Both the position numbers and the translations under genes were made by a program. The notes below the pieces were generated by a model. That model searched no databases and was not told the origin of the DNA. It saw only the letters and a program-made list of their open reading frames with translations. Shown here in pieces: positions 18,456-25,440 of a stretch of 37,098 bases of DNA. Position 1 is the stretch's first letter. Every line of letters begins with the position of its first letter. This DNA is from a virus, in IMG/VR virus record IMGVR_UViG_3300014962_000023, positions 1 through 37,098 of that record. One strand, written 5' to 3'.

Positions 18456-18749
18456 ATGAGCGACGAACTAGACGGTGTCATTGAGGACGCCATCCGTGAA
18501 GGTTGGGTCATTCAGTCGAGTCATGGCGGGACGACAGTCCTGCGGAAGCGCACCGGCACCAAAGCCTGGGAGCATTTCTCGTGGGCGTTGGCAACGGGAC
18601 TTTGCTTACTGCTGGCCCTAAATGGCGTTCCGCTGGCGTGGCTTGGCGTCATCGGATTCCCAATCCTGTGGGTCCGAAGCGCGCTAGAGACTCAGACGCT
18701 GACCATCTATCGAGACCAGGTCGGCGAGGTCGTCCAAGTCTTCAAGTGA
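18456..18749 (+). CDS. Small membrane protein on the opposite strand
   Basis: 97 aa; ATG 18456 is preceded by GGGGG. The N-terminal 45 residues are soluble and acidic (MSDELDGVIEDAIREGWVI), followed by two closely spaced hydrophobic segments (residues about 47-58 and 60-75: TGLCLLLALNG, VPLAWLGVIGFPILWV) and a short cytoplasmic tail. It is one of five plus-strand genes and lies between HNH and terminase genes. A possible -10 (TACGCT, 18426-18431) lies upstream with a poor -35. Small membrane proteins transcribed apart from lytic genes are often lysogenic or superinfection-exclusion factors; that is inference only. Confidence 0.68.
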   Translation: MSDELDGVIEDAIREGWVIQSSHGGTTVLRKRTGTKAWEHFSWALATGLCLLLALNGVPLAWLGVIGFPILWVRSALETQTLTIYRDQVGEVVQVFK

Positions 18750-18796
18750 GAAGCCCTGAACCCTCCTGACCCTTTTTTCTCCTCACCCGCGGTCCT

Positions 18797-18854
18797 CTGT
18801 CCACAGGGCCGAGGGGGTTATCCCCAGGGGTCGGGGGTGCCTGTGGATAACCCC
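18797..18854. other. Cluster of DnaA-box-like sites in an inverted repeat
   Basis: Three nonamers resemble DnaA boxes: CTGTCCACA at 18797-18805 (one change from the actinobacterial TTGTCCACA), TTATCCCCA at 18818-18826, and TGTGGATAA at 18842-18850, whose complement TTATCCACA is a perfect consensus box. The last two lie in an inverted repeat GGGGTTATCC (18814-18823) / GGATAACCCC (18845-18854). They sit in the 183-nt gap between the plus-strand membrane gene and the HNH gene; the rest of the gap shows only a T6 run at 18773-18779 without a clear hairpin. This could be a replication origin or a host-DnaA-responsive site. Confidence 0.5.
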
Positions 18855-18932
18855 GATCCGACCTTGCGATGCGTGGCCGTGGGGCATCCGGCGACTGCGC
18901 TGAGGACTGTGGTGGGGGGCGTGGCGTGGGCC

Positions 18933-19283
18933 TCAGGCACCGGCGTTCCATCCGCCCGGCTGGTCGCGGGCAGTGCGCTTGCTATGACACGAGTGGCACA
19001 GGCCCCGCAGGTTGGCGGGCTCGTGACCTCGAGGTCCGTTCGGTCCGAGCCCGTCGACGTGGTCGACGTCGGTGGCCCAGTGAAAGCAACCCTCTCCCTG
19101 GCATAGCGGGTAGGCAGCGAGGTAGGCGGCGCGCGTCTTACGCCATGCGTTGCCGTATCCGCGACTGGCGGCCGACCCGCGACGTCGGTCACTCACTGAC
19201 TTGCACGTCGAGCATTTGCCCGATCCGAGGTGAAGGTTGGGGCAGCCGGGGGTAGCACATGCCCGCATCCGCTCTGGCTTCAT
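18933..19283 (-). CDS. HNH endonuclease (terminase-associated)
   Basis: 116 aa. ATG 19283 has AGGGA 5 nt upstream; the first residues MKPERMRACATPGCPN lead into a Cys-rich zinc site (CPN...CSTC). The catalytic core is DVDHVDGLGPNG, then HEPANLRGLCHSCHSKRTA near residues 72-105, with the H-N-H order intact. HNH proteins beside terminase genes assist cos cleavage or packaging in HK97-like systems, so cos-type packaging is plausible here. It lies 15 nt downstream of a terminator, which suggests read-through or antitermination is needed to express it. Confidence 0.9.
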   Translation of the reverse strand: MKPERMRACATPGCPNLHLGSGKCSTCKSVSDRRRGSAASRGYGNAWRKTRAAYLAAYPLCQGEGCFHWATDVDHVDGLGPNGPRGHEPANLRGLCHSCHSKRTARDQPGGWNAGA

Positions 19284-19297
19284 GGCATCCCTACATG

Positions 19298-19326
19298 CAA
19301 AAGCCCAGACCGTCTGGCCTGGGCTC
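19298..19326 (-). terminator. Rho-independent terminator at the end of the early operon
   Basis: On the minus strand, AGCCCAG (19325-19319) pairs with CTGGGCT (19308-19302) and is followed by TTTT (19302-19299). An inner palindrome CCAGAC/GTCTGG (19305-19317) offers an alternative fold. It lies 52 nt after the stop of the 214-aa gene and just before HNH, so it separates early from late genes. Confidence 0.7.
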
Positions 19327-19377
19327 GGGCATACGTCGCCGAACCCAGGATGACACAGTCGTCGTCCATCGCGCAAC

Positions 19378-20022
19378 TCACGCGCCGATGACCAGGCCGA
19401 GTCGCCGCAGCTCGGTCTCGCCCCAGGTCTCCCCGCACTGCCGGCACGTGACCGACAGTCGGCCGTAGCGGTCCTGGTACAGCGGGCCGCTGCACTCGCC
19501 GGTCTCAGGATGCACGACCGGGCAACGGCCGACAGGCCGTGGCGCATGGTCACCGATGGCCGAGTGCAGCGAGGACTTCACCTCGCGCAGCTCGGTGGCG
19601 AACTCGTCAACCCACGGCTGCGCGATGACCCACGAGACCTGGGCGACGAGGAACGTCGACTCGCCCAGAATGGTGGCCACGGTGGTTCGCGCGGTGATCT
19701 CCCGTTCCTCGCGGATCATGCGAGCCCAGGACTCCAGGATGGCCAGCACGGGCAGGATGTCGCCAGCGTGGCGGTGGACAGTCCTTCGGTCACCGAGTGC
19801 CACCACGTCCAGTCGCACAGGTGCCGGCGGGTCCACGCGCTTGCCGCGCACCTGGCGGCCATCGTCCACGGCGGTGCCGGGCTCCAGGAATTCGGGCAGG
19901 AGGGCGCACGTCTCGACGATGTCCTCCAGCGTTTCGGCCAGCCAGCGGCTGTGGCCGACGCAGGTGAGGGCGCCTTCGATGGCGGATTTGGGATCGCGGT
20001 GGGGCAGGACGCAGTTGCTCAT
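19378..20022 (-). CDS. Zinc-ribbon protein of the early operon
   Basis: 214 aa; GAGGAG lies 5 nt before ATG 20022. The N-terminal 140 residues are helical, with no motif I recognise except a conserved-looking ALLPEFLEPGTAVDD. The C-terminal 50 residues contain CPVVHPETGECSGPL and VTCRQCGETWGETELRRLG, four cysteines in a zinc ribbon plus a helix-turn-helix-like end. Actinophages often carry such a protein before the terminase module, sometimes proposed as a late regulator. A DNA-binding role is likely but not shown. Confidence 0.75.
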   Translation of the reverse strand: MSNCVLPHRDPKSAIEGALTCVGHSRWLAETLEDIVETCALLPEFLEPGTAVDDGRQVRGKRVDPPAPVRLDVVALGDRRTVHRHAGDILPVLAILESWARMIREEREITARTTVATILGESTFLVAQVSWVIAQPWVDEFATELREVKSSLHSAIGDHAPRPVGRCPVVHPETGECSGPLYQDRYGRLSVTCRQCGETWGETELRRLGLVIGA

Positions 20023-20030
20023 CGGGCTCC

Positions 20031-20402
20031 TCAGAACTCGGGCTCGTCGGGGATCGCGTGGCGTGGCGTGGCATCGTCGGGGAGCGGTAGCGTGCCGAGG
20101 CGGCGGCCGCATTGGTGCGGGGCAAGGCGCGGATGGCGTGACGGTGCGGTGATGTTCCAGACCCATCGGGACGTGGCGGTGCGGTCGTCGTGAAGGTCGT
20201 AGGTGGTCAGGCCCGCGCGCAGGGCGTCGGCCTCGCCCTGGTCGTCAAGGCCGTAGGGCTCCAGCCGGGTGGTGAATCCGCCGGCGATGCCGAGCAGGAC
20301 GGCCGCCTGGCACCTCGGGCAGGTGTCGGGTCGGAACTTCTCCCGGGGGGTGGAAGGGTGGAACTTCCACCCTAGGTCGTCGCGCCCCCCCGCCGAATAC
20401 AT
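20031..20402 (-). CDS. Small CPRC zinc-binding protein
   Basis: 123 aa if ATG 20402 is used (ATG 20426 is an in-frame alternative; neither has a strong ribosome site). The core begins with CPRCQAAVLLGIAGG and has DDQGEADALRAGLTTYDLH followed by a basic WNITAPSRHPRLAPHQCGRRL end, a pattern I associate with a conserved actinophage zinc protein next to the primase gene. The first 25 codons run through one octamer-repeat cluster (GWKFHPST is encoded by it), so that DNA element and coding sequence overlap. The start is uncertain. Confidence 0.62.
   Translation of the reverse strand: MYSAGGRDDLGWKFHPSTPREKFRPDTCPRCQAAVLLGIAGGFTTRLEPYGLDDQGEADALRAGLTTYDLHDDRTATSRWVWNITAPSRHPRLAPHQCGRRLGTLPLPDDATPRHAIPDEPEF
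20348..20372. repeat. Octamer repeat cluster A (GGGTGGAA, two direct plus one inverted)
   Basis: GGGTGGAA occurs at 20348-20355 and 20356-20363 in direct tandem, and its complement TTCCACCC at 20365-20372, with one base between. Cluster B (20464-20489) is the mirror arrangement. I did not notice the octamer elsewhere in the window. Iteron-like; possibly part of a replication origin or an autoregulatory operator. Confidence 0.75.
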
Positions 20403-20463
20403 CTTGAATGTAGGTGAACCCCTCATAGAACTACCGTTTCCGGCAATTTCGCGGACGGTGTCA

Positions 20464-20489
20464 GGGTGGAAGGTTCCACCCTTCCACCC
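20464..20489. repeat. Octamer repeat cluster B (one direct plus two inverted)
   Basis: GGGTGGAA at 20464-20471 is followed after 2 bases by TTCCACCC at 20474-20481 and again at 20482-20489. It starts just after the stop codon of the prim-pol/helicase gene. Between clusters A and B lies a 91-nt segment with a lower-GC part (about 20395-20450). The pair forms a symmetric element of about 140 bp. Confidence 0.75.
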
Positions 20490-20493
20490 CTGT

Positions 20494-22878
20494 TCATGCG
20501 GGCCTCCCGGCGCCCATGGAGTACCGCGCGACGTCGCCTTCGGACTCGTGCGTCTCGGTGATCCACTCCAGAGCCATGGCCTTGGCAATGGCCGCCTCGT
20601 AGCGGTCCCGGTAGCCGCTCTGTAGCGATCCGCGCAGGCACTTGCGCGTGCAGTGCTCGACCTCCTCGGAGTGCTTGGCGACGTGCTTGGCGATAGTCCT
20701 CGCGCAATTGAGGACCGTGTCGTCGGCCTCCTGCACGGCGATGCGCTGCTGCACGGCGGCTACCTTGCGGGATTCGCTGGCAGCCTTCTGAGCGTCCTGT
20801 GCCTTGCGGGCGACGGCCTCGCGGACGAGGTCGGAGGACGACTGGAGGGTGGCGGCCAGGTCCCACAGGAACGGGGTCACGGCCAGGCGCTCGCCGGGGT
20901 TGAGCAGGGCGCCCAGGGCCGTCGCCGTCTTGAGTCGGACGAGCCCGGCGTGGGACTCCAGGCCCAGGCTGCCCGTCCCGGTGACGCGGGCGTGATGCGC
21001 CTCGCGCAGCTCCTCGCGCACGGAGTCGTCGACCGCGACGTAGTCGACGTCCAGGCCGTGGCGGTTGTCGAACCGGGGCGGCCGCCACGGCCTGGCGCTG
21101 GGCCACTCGGGCAGGTCGCGGGGCGACGGCACGGACGGGTCGATGGTGGACGCCCACAGGAACCGCTGAGGAAGTCCCCGATCCTGACGATCCTCGGCCA
21201 GCAGGAAGGACGCGGCGGCGGGCTGGATGCCCAGCAGGGCGGCGCCCCGGTACTGCCCGTCCTCGACGTTGAGCCGCAGGCCGGACGCCCGAGCGGAGTA
21301 GGAGAAGCCCAGTCGCTCGCCTGACCACATCTTCAGCAGGGTCTGCTCGGTCACCTGGCCCTGGCGCTTGATGAGCTCGGCCAGGGCGCTGCCCTCCTCG
21401 TCGAGCACGAGCACGCCGCGGTAGGCGAACTCCAGGCTCTTGCCCGGCTTGCTGTCGGGGTCATCGCGGTCGGCAGGGGGGAAGTCGTAGAACAGGCTGA
21501 CGATTCCCTCGCCGGACCCGAGCGGCCCCTCGGTGACGGGGTGGTTTCCCTCGCGCGGGATCGTCCCCAGGTAGTCGTCGGCTGCCCGGCGTGCCCCGCC
21601 CTTGCCCGTCCCGCTGGGCCCGATGAGGGCCACGAACAGGTTGGGCGTGGAGCGGCCGCCGATGATGGGCGGAATCTTGTACTGCCATGGGATGTGCTGC
21701 GCGACGCGGGCCAGGGCGCAGCCGAGGACGGCGTCGGCCGACACCATGCGCGAGTGCGCTGCCTGCCGGACCTCGGTCAGGACGGGGTGAGCCGTCCAGA
21801 AGTCGGCCGGGATGGCCGCCTCGGGATTCCATGCGGCCGGGGTGGCGTAGTCGACGGGCGGCGTGCCGTAGCCGCTCAGGGCCAGGTGGCGCGCGGCCGC
21901 GGACAGGTCGCCGCCGTGGCTCAGGTGGGCGTACACCTGGCCCTTGCTCATGGCGACCTCGATGGGGAAGTCGGTGCTGGAGGAGAAGCACCAGAACGGG
22001 CCGTCCTCGATGGTGCTCGCCGAGTGCCCCTCGCGCGGGTCCTTGCCCGGCCTCACCCAGTAGTCATGGCCGTCGTCGCCGTGGTGGGAGTAAATCCAGC
22101 CGGCGGGCTCAAGGATGTCCCGCCAGGTCACGCGCGCCCGGTAGTCGTCGAAGGCGCTCAGGCCGGTCGCGGGCCGCGCGGGGGATAGGGCGACGACCGT
22201 CGGGGCCACGGGCTCGGGCGCGGACTCCACGACCGTGGCCGCCTGGTCCAGCGCGAGGTTGAGCAGAAGATGAAGCATGTCGCGCTCCTCGGCCGTCACC
22301 TCGGCCACGGCGGCCGGGCTGGCATCGGTCAGGAGCATGTAGACAGCCCCGTCGGCATGGCCGCGCCGGGCCGACGTCGGGGCGACGATGACGAACCCGC
22401 CCTCGCCGCGAGTCTCGGCGAGCACCTTCTCGCCGTCCATGGCCAGTTTCGTGTTGCCCTTGGCCGGGCCGTCGACGACGCGGATGAAGACATGGATGCC
22501 GCCGCCGGCCGACAGTTCCGCGCAGCCGTGGATGACGCGGGCCAGCAGCTCCTTGAGCCCCGCGAGCTGCATGGTCTCGGCCAGCGCGATGACCGCCTCC
22601 AGTCGCAGGGCCAGCGGCTCCTGCGGCCCCTCGATCTCCAGCATCTCCACGTTGCCCGAGGCCACGCCGCAGATGACGCCGATGCCGGTGTAGCGCCCGG
22701 TCGACAGCCAGGCGTGCAGCGTCTCCCAGTCCGGCCTGGCGTGCTGGTACTCCTTCCACCGCCCGAACGGCCGCTTGCCTCCGTCCTCGTGCGAGGGGAT
22801 GACGCAGAAGCCTGCGTCGTACCAGGCACGGGCTGCCTCGATCAGCGGGCTCTCTGCGCTGGGCTGGGCCACGGTCAC
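20494..22878 (-). CDS. Bifunctional DNA primase-polymerase / helicase
   Basis: 794 aa from GTG 22878, with GGAGG 4 nt upstream; a second GTG at 22872 is possible. The N-terminal prim-pol domain (to about residue 190) starts PLIEAARAWYDAGFCVIPSH and has an acidic metal site EMLEIEGP (E-I-E in place of D-X-D, as in many actinophage members) and GGIHVFIRV. The C-terminal domain (about 360-790) is a P-loop ATPase with Walker A GPSGTGK (about 420-426) and Walker B VLVLDEEG (about 489-496). It should start and drive phage replication. Octamer repeats lie immediately downstream. Confidence 0.9.
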   Translation of the reverse strand: MTVAQPSAESPLIEAARAWYDAGFCVIPSHEDGGKRPFGRWKEYQHARPDWETLHAWLSTGRYTGIGVICGVASGNVEMLEIEGPQEPLALRLEAVIALAETMQLAGLKELLARVIHGCAELSAGGGIHVFIRVVDGPAKGNTKLAMDGEKVLAETRGEGGFVIVAPTSARRGHADGAVYMLLTDASPAAVAEVTAEERDMLHLLLNLALDQAATVVESAPEPVAPTVVALSPARPATGLSAFDDYRARVTWRDILEPAGWIYSHHGDDGHDYWVRPGKDPREGHSASTIEDGPFWCFSSSTDFPIEVAMSKGQVYAHLSHGGDLSAAARHLALSGYGTPPVDYATPAAWNPEAAIPADFWTAHPVLTEVRQAAHSRMVSADAVLGCALARVAQHIPWQYKIPPIIGGRSTPNLFVALIGPSGTGKGGARRAADDYLGTIPREGNHPVTEGPLGSGEGIVSLFYDFPPADRDDPDSKPGKSLEFAYRGVLVLDEEGSALAELIKRQGQVTEQTLLKMWSGERLGFSYSARASGLRLNVEDGQYRGAALLGIQPAAASFLLAEDRQDRGLPQRFLWASTIDPSVPSPRDLPEWPSARPWRPPRFDNRHGLDVDYVAVDDSVREELREAHHARVTGTGSLGLESHAGLVRLKTATALGALLNPGERLAVTPFLWDLAATLQSSSDLVREAVARKAQDAQKAASESRKVAAVQQRIAVQEADDTVLNCARTIAKHVAKHSEEVEHCTRKCLRGSLQSGYRDRYEAAIAKAMALEWITETHESEGDVARYSMGAGRPA

Positions 22879-22959
22879 TCGTCCTCCATTCGTCTTGCGG
22901 TTGTCCCCACGCCCGACTTGCACGGGCAGGCGGCCTGGTCCGCGGTGGGGGGTGTGGTG

Positions 22960-23409
22960 CTACTTGCGCGCGCCGATCTTGCCGAGTGCGGCCGCCAGCG
23001 CCGGGTTGCCCGACTCCTCGGCGACCTCGGCGATCTCGGGATCGGCGCCCAGCTCGCGGCCGGTCAGGTACGCCGTCGCGGCCTTGACCGCCTCCGGCTC
23101 GCCCGAGGCGTCGATGAGAATCCACGGCGGGGACTGGCCCGGCTTGGCGGTGCCGGTGCCCATGACGCCGAGCACCTTGGCGCCGATGCGGGCCTTCAGG
23201 CCCGACGTAAGCACCTTGTTGAACCACAGCACGCCCTCAGTGGTATCCGACGCGGTGATGTCATGCACGGTCACGCGGATGGCGTCCGAGGCGCCCATGG
23301 CGGTGGGCATGTTCTCAATGAACTCCTCGGGCTCGACCACCAGCAGGTGGCCTTCGAGGTCGGCGGGCTTCAGGATCGAGCCCCCTCCGGCAGGTGCGGA
23401 GAATTCCAT
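22960..23409 (-). CDS. Recombination-associated protein (possible ssDNA-binding role)
   Basis: 149 aa, 11 nt after the RecB-like exonuclease and in the same direction. The sequence is beta-rich (GHLLVVEPEEFIENMPTAMG, IRVTVHDITAS, GVLWFNKVL) with a helical Ala-rich C-terminus (GNPALAAALGKIGARK). Proteins of this size next to a Cas4/RecB-like nuclease and before the primase are common in actinophages and resemble OB-fold single-strand binding proteins. I see no catalytic motif. The role is an inference from position and fold pattern. Confidence 0.7.
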   Translation of the reverse strand: MEFSAPAGGGSILKPADLEGHLLVVEPEEFIENMPTAMGASDAIRVTVHDITASDTTEGVLWFNKVLTSGLKARIGAKVLGVMGTGTAKPGQSPPWILIDASGEPEAVKAATAYLTGRELGADPEIAEVAEESGNPALAAALGKIGARK

Positions 23410-23420
23410 GGCAGTTCCCT

Positions 23421-24233
23421 TCAGTTAGTTGCGGTGTAGGGGGAGAGCGGCTTGGCCTTGTATGCCTGCCGGACGGCCACGGCCGCCTGGGCGAGCGCCC
23501 AGCCGTGATCGAGGTCCAGCAGGTACAGGTCGCACCGTGCCTGCCCGGCGGGCAGGTGGATCATGAGGCCGACGGACTGGTTCACGCCCAGGTCGGCCAG
23601 GGGGGCGATGCGCTCGTGGTCCTTGTAGAGCGTGCCGCGCGCGTACATGGCGATCTGCTGCGTGACGCCGTGCGGGTAGTCCGGCTCGTGCTGGCCGGTC
23701 TTGATGTCGGCCACCACTAGGCCCTCGGGCGTGGGCAGCGTGACCAGGCGGTCGAAAGAGCCCGCGGCCTGGAGCTCGTCAATGACGACGAACAGCTCGG
23801 CCGCCTCCACGCGCAGGCCGGCGGTGGCATCGCGGTAGGCGATGAGGTCGGCGCGCATGGGGTCGGCGGGCGCGACGATGCGGTCGACGTCCTGCCCGGC
23901 GTCCACCTTCTCGGTGAAGGAGTGCAGGGCCGTGCCGATGTTGGCGGCCTTGTCCGACTGCGCGGCCGCCAGGGCCGACTCGACGACCTCGTTCAGCGCG
24001 CGCTTGTCGTCGCCCTTGGCGGCGGCCATGGACACGAGGTCGGGGCGCGCGGCCATGCCGATGGCGGTCTGGCGGCATTTCCACTGGGTCAGCGCGGTCT
24101 TGTCGTCCAGCGCCTTGGCCAGCGTCGAAACGCGCGTGTAGGGAACCGGCTTGCCGCCGCCCGGCGGGACGATCAGGGGGCGGCCCCAGCGGTCGCGTGC
24201 CACCGCGTCGACGGTGGCGAATGCTGCTGTCAT
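23421..24233 (-). CDS. Cas4/RecB-like exonuclease (PD-(D/E)XK)
   Basis: 270 aa. An early motif VPYTRVSTLAKALDD, the helix with ANIGTALHSFTE near residue 100 and the catalytic GLVVADIKTG (about residue 182) followed by a QIAMYARG helix define the RecB/Cas4-type PD-(D/E)XK nuclease. Such genes in actinophages replace a lambda Exo in recombination. There are no four conserved Cys of an iron-sulfur Cas4 visible, so a RecB-like exonuclease is the better label. A 79-nt gap separates it from whiB, which could hold a promoter. Confidence 0.87.
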   Translation of the reverse strand: MTAAFATVDAVARDRWGRPLIVPPGGGKPVPYTRVSTLAKALDDKTALTQWKCRQTAIGMAARPDLVSMAAAKGDDKRALNEVVESALAAAQSDKAANIGTALHSFTEKVDAGQDVDRIVAPADPMRADLIAYRDATAGLRVEAAELFVVIDELQAAGSFDRLVTLPTPEGLVVADIKTGQHEPDYPHGVTQQIAMYARGTLYKDHERIAPLADLGVNQSVGLMIHLPAGQARCDLYLLDLDHGWALAQAAVAVRQAYKAKPLSPYTATN

Positions 24234-24312
24234 GTCTCCTCGTTTCGTTGCGTTGATGGTGGTCCAGTGAGCCGACCCAATAGGCCGTCGGCGGGCGTCA
24301 GGGCGGAAGAAT

Positions 24313-24699
24313 TCATCGCGCCACGGGGAGTTTCCCCACCGAATCCACAGCTGTGGAGAACCGCGCCATCTGGCGTCGCTGCTCGGTGCTCATGCCGCCC
24401 CAGATGCCGGCGTCCTCGGCCTGGTCGATGGCGTGCGCCAGGCACGCATCGCGGACGGGGCACAGCGTGCGGCAGATCGCCAGCGCCATGCGGTTGCCCC
24501 AGTCTCCGTCGCGCGACGTCGGCCACCACCACTCGGGATCGAACTGGCGGTCGCGGCAGGCGCCGCGCTGGGCCCATTCGCCGGGCGGCATCTTGTGGAC
24601 GCTGTCGCGGCAGGCACTGCACACCTTGATGCCGCGCGAGGGCTTGATGGCGCGCACGCGGCCGCACATCGCGCACGGTCGGCGCTCGGAACCGCTCAT
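24313..24699 (-). CDS. whiB: WhiB-family iron-sulfur transcription regulator with N-terminal zinc motif
   Basis: 128 aa; start overlaps the previous stop as ATGA. C48 in RGACRDRQFDPEWWWP, then ICRTLCPVRDACL (C76, C80, C86) and the signature GIWGGMSTEQRR form the WhiB domain, which binds a 4Fe-4S cluster and contacts the primary sigma factor. An extra N-terminal zinc-ribbon-like part has CAMC (residues 9-12) and CSAC (27-30). The middle cysteines are spaced C-X3-C where the family norm is C-X2-C. It probably regulates phage or host promoters; phage WhiB proteins can repress host whiB genes. Confidence 0.93.
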   Translation of the reverse strand: MSGSERRPCAMCGRVRAIKPSRGIKVCSACRDSVHKMPPGEWAQRGACRDRQFDPEWWWPTSRDGDWGNRMALAICRTLCPVRDACLAHAIDQAEDAGIWGGMSTEQRRQMARFSTAVDSVGKLPVAR

Positions 24700-24845
24700 G
24701 GCCTGATCTCCTTTCGCAAGAGCTCGACGTAGGTCCACAGCTCGTCGCGGACCGCGCCTTCGGTCGGATAGGTGGTGGCCCAGACGGTGAAGTCGTGGAG
24801 GGCCTTCAGCAGGCCGTCGCGGCGGCCCCTGTCGTAGTCGCTCAC
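24696..24845 (-). CDS. Small early-operon protein, unknown
   Basis: 49 aa from GTG 24845, overlapping the previous stop as GTGA; an in-frame ATG at 24860 is also possible. Sequence is helical (DGLLKALHDFTVWATTYP, DELWTYVELLRKEI) without a recognised motif. The tight couplings on both sides make it a real translated gene. Excisionase or regulator are possible for a protein this size, but nothing visible supports either. Confidence 0.62.
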   Translation of the reverse strand: MSDYDRGRRDGLLKALHDFTVWATTYPTEGAVRDELWTYVELLRKEIRP

Positions 24846-24979
24846 CGCTGACACGGGCATACGTCCACCTCCGCGTTCTCGCCGTCGAAGGACAGCACCC
24901 GCACCAGGCCGTCTCGGCAGCCGCGGTGGCAGGAACGCGCACCTTGGGCGGTGACCGGCGCGGAGGATTGCGCGCTCAC
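24842..24979 (-). CDS. Small Cys-rich protein (possible zinc finger)
   Basis: 45 aa from GTG 24979, GTGA-coupled to both neighbours. Cysteines lie in CHRGC (residues 17-21) and CPC (41-43), a spacing that can bind one zinc. The central DGLVRVLSFDGENAEVDV is a small beta hairpin. This resembles short zinc-ribbon proteins common in actinophage early operons; the function is unknown. Confidence 0.6.
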   Translation of the reverse strand: MSAQSSAPVTAQGARSCHRGCRDGLVRVLSFDGENAEVDVCPCQR

Positions 24980-25440
24980 GACCGGCACCCCCTCGGCAGT
25001 CGGTCGAACTTGGCCAGGCCGACCGTGTACGGCTGCCACACCCACGCGACGATCTGGTCCTCGGACCACTCCATGTAGTCCCGCCGGTCGACGCCGTCGC
25101 CGTTCGCGCTGATGCCCCACGGCCGCCACGAGTATTGCTGCCAGATGCGGTGCGCGGCCTTGGCGTTGGACAGCGCGTCGAGCGGCGAGGCGGGCCAGTA
25201 GCGGGTGCCGCCCCAGGCCGACTCCTGCAACTGGAAGAGGCCATACGAGCCGTTGCCCACGGCCTGCGGGTTGTGGTTCGACTCGCGCCAGGTGATCCCG
25301 TAGCCCGTGCGTACTGATTCGCCCTTGAATCCCGCGGCCTTGAGCACCTGGACGATGGGGTCACGGCACGGCTTCACGTCGGCGGCCGGGGCCAGCGCCA
25401 TGATGGCGGCGAGCCCGGCGGCGGCGAATGAAATACTCAT
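24976..25440 (-). CDS. Secreted lysozyme-like / lytic transglycosylase protein
   Basis: 154 aa from ATG 25440 (ATGA coupling). Residues 1-25 form a signal peptide or anchor (ISFAAAGLAAIMALAPAAD). The rest is a lysozyme-like fold: catalytic Glu in ITWRESNHNP, then GNGSYGLFQLQESAWGG, and IWQQYSWRPWG. It cleaves glycan strands in family members. Its place is odd: it sits between a PAPS-reductase-like gene and whiB in the early operon, far from the lysis cassette. It may modify the wall of the infected cell or block superinfection. Confidence 0.78.
   Translation of the reverse strand: MSISFAAAGLAAIMALAPAADVKPCRDPIVQVLKAAGFKGESVRTGYGITWRESNHNPQAVGNGSYGLFQLQESAWGGTRYWPASPLDALSNAKAAHRIWQQYSWRPWGISANGDGVDRRDYMEWSEDQIVAWVWQPYTVGLAKFDRLPRGCRS

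Noticed and set aside
18765-18785. Terminator after the plus-strand membrane gene
   Set aside because: There is a T6 run but I could not find a stem before it.
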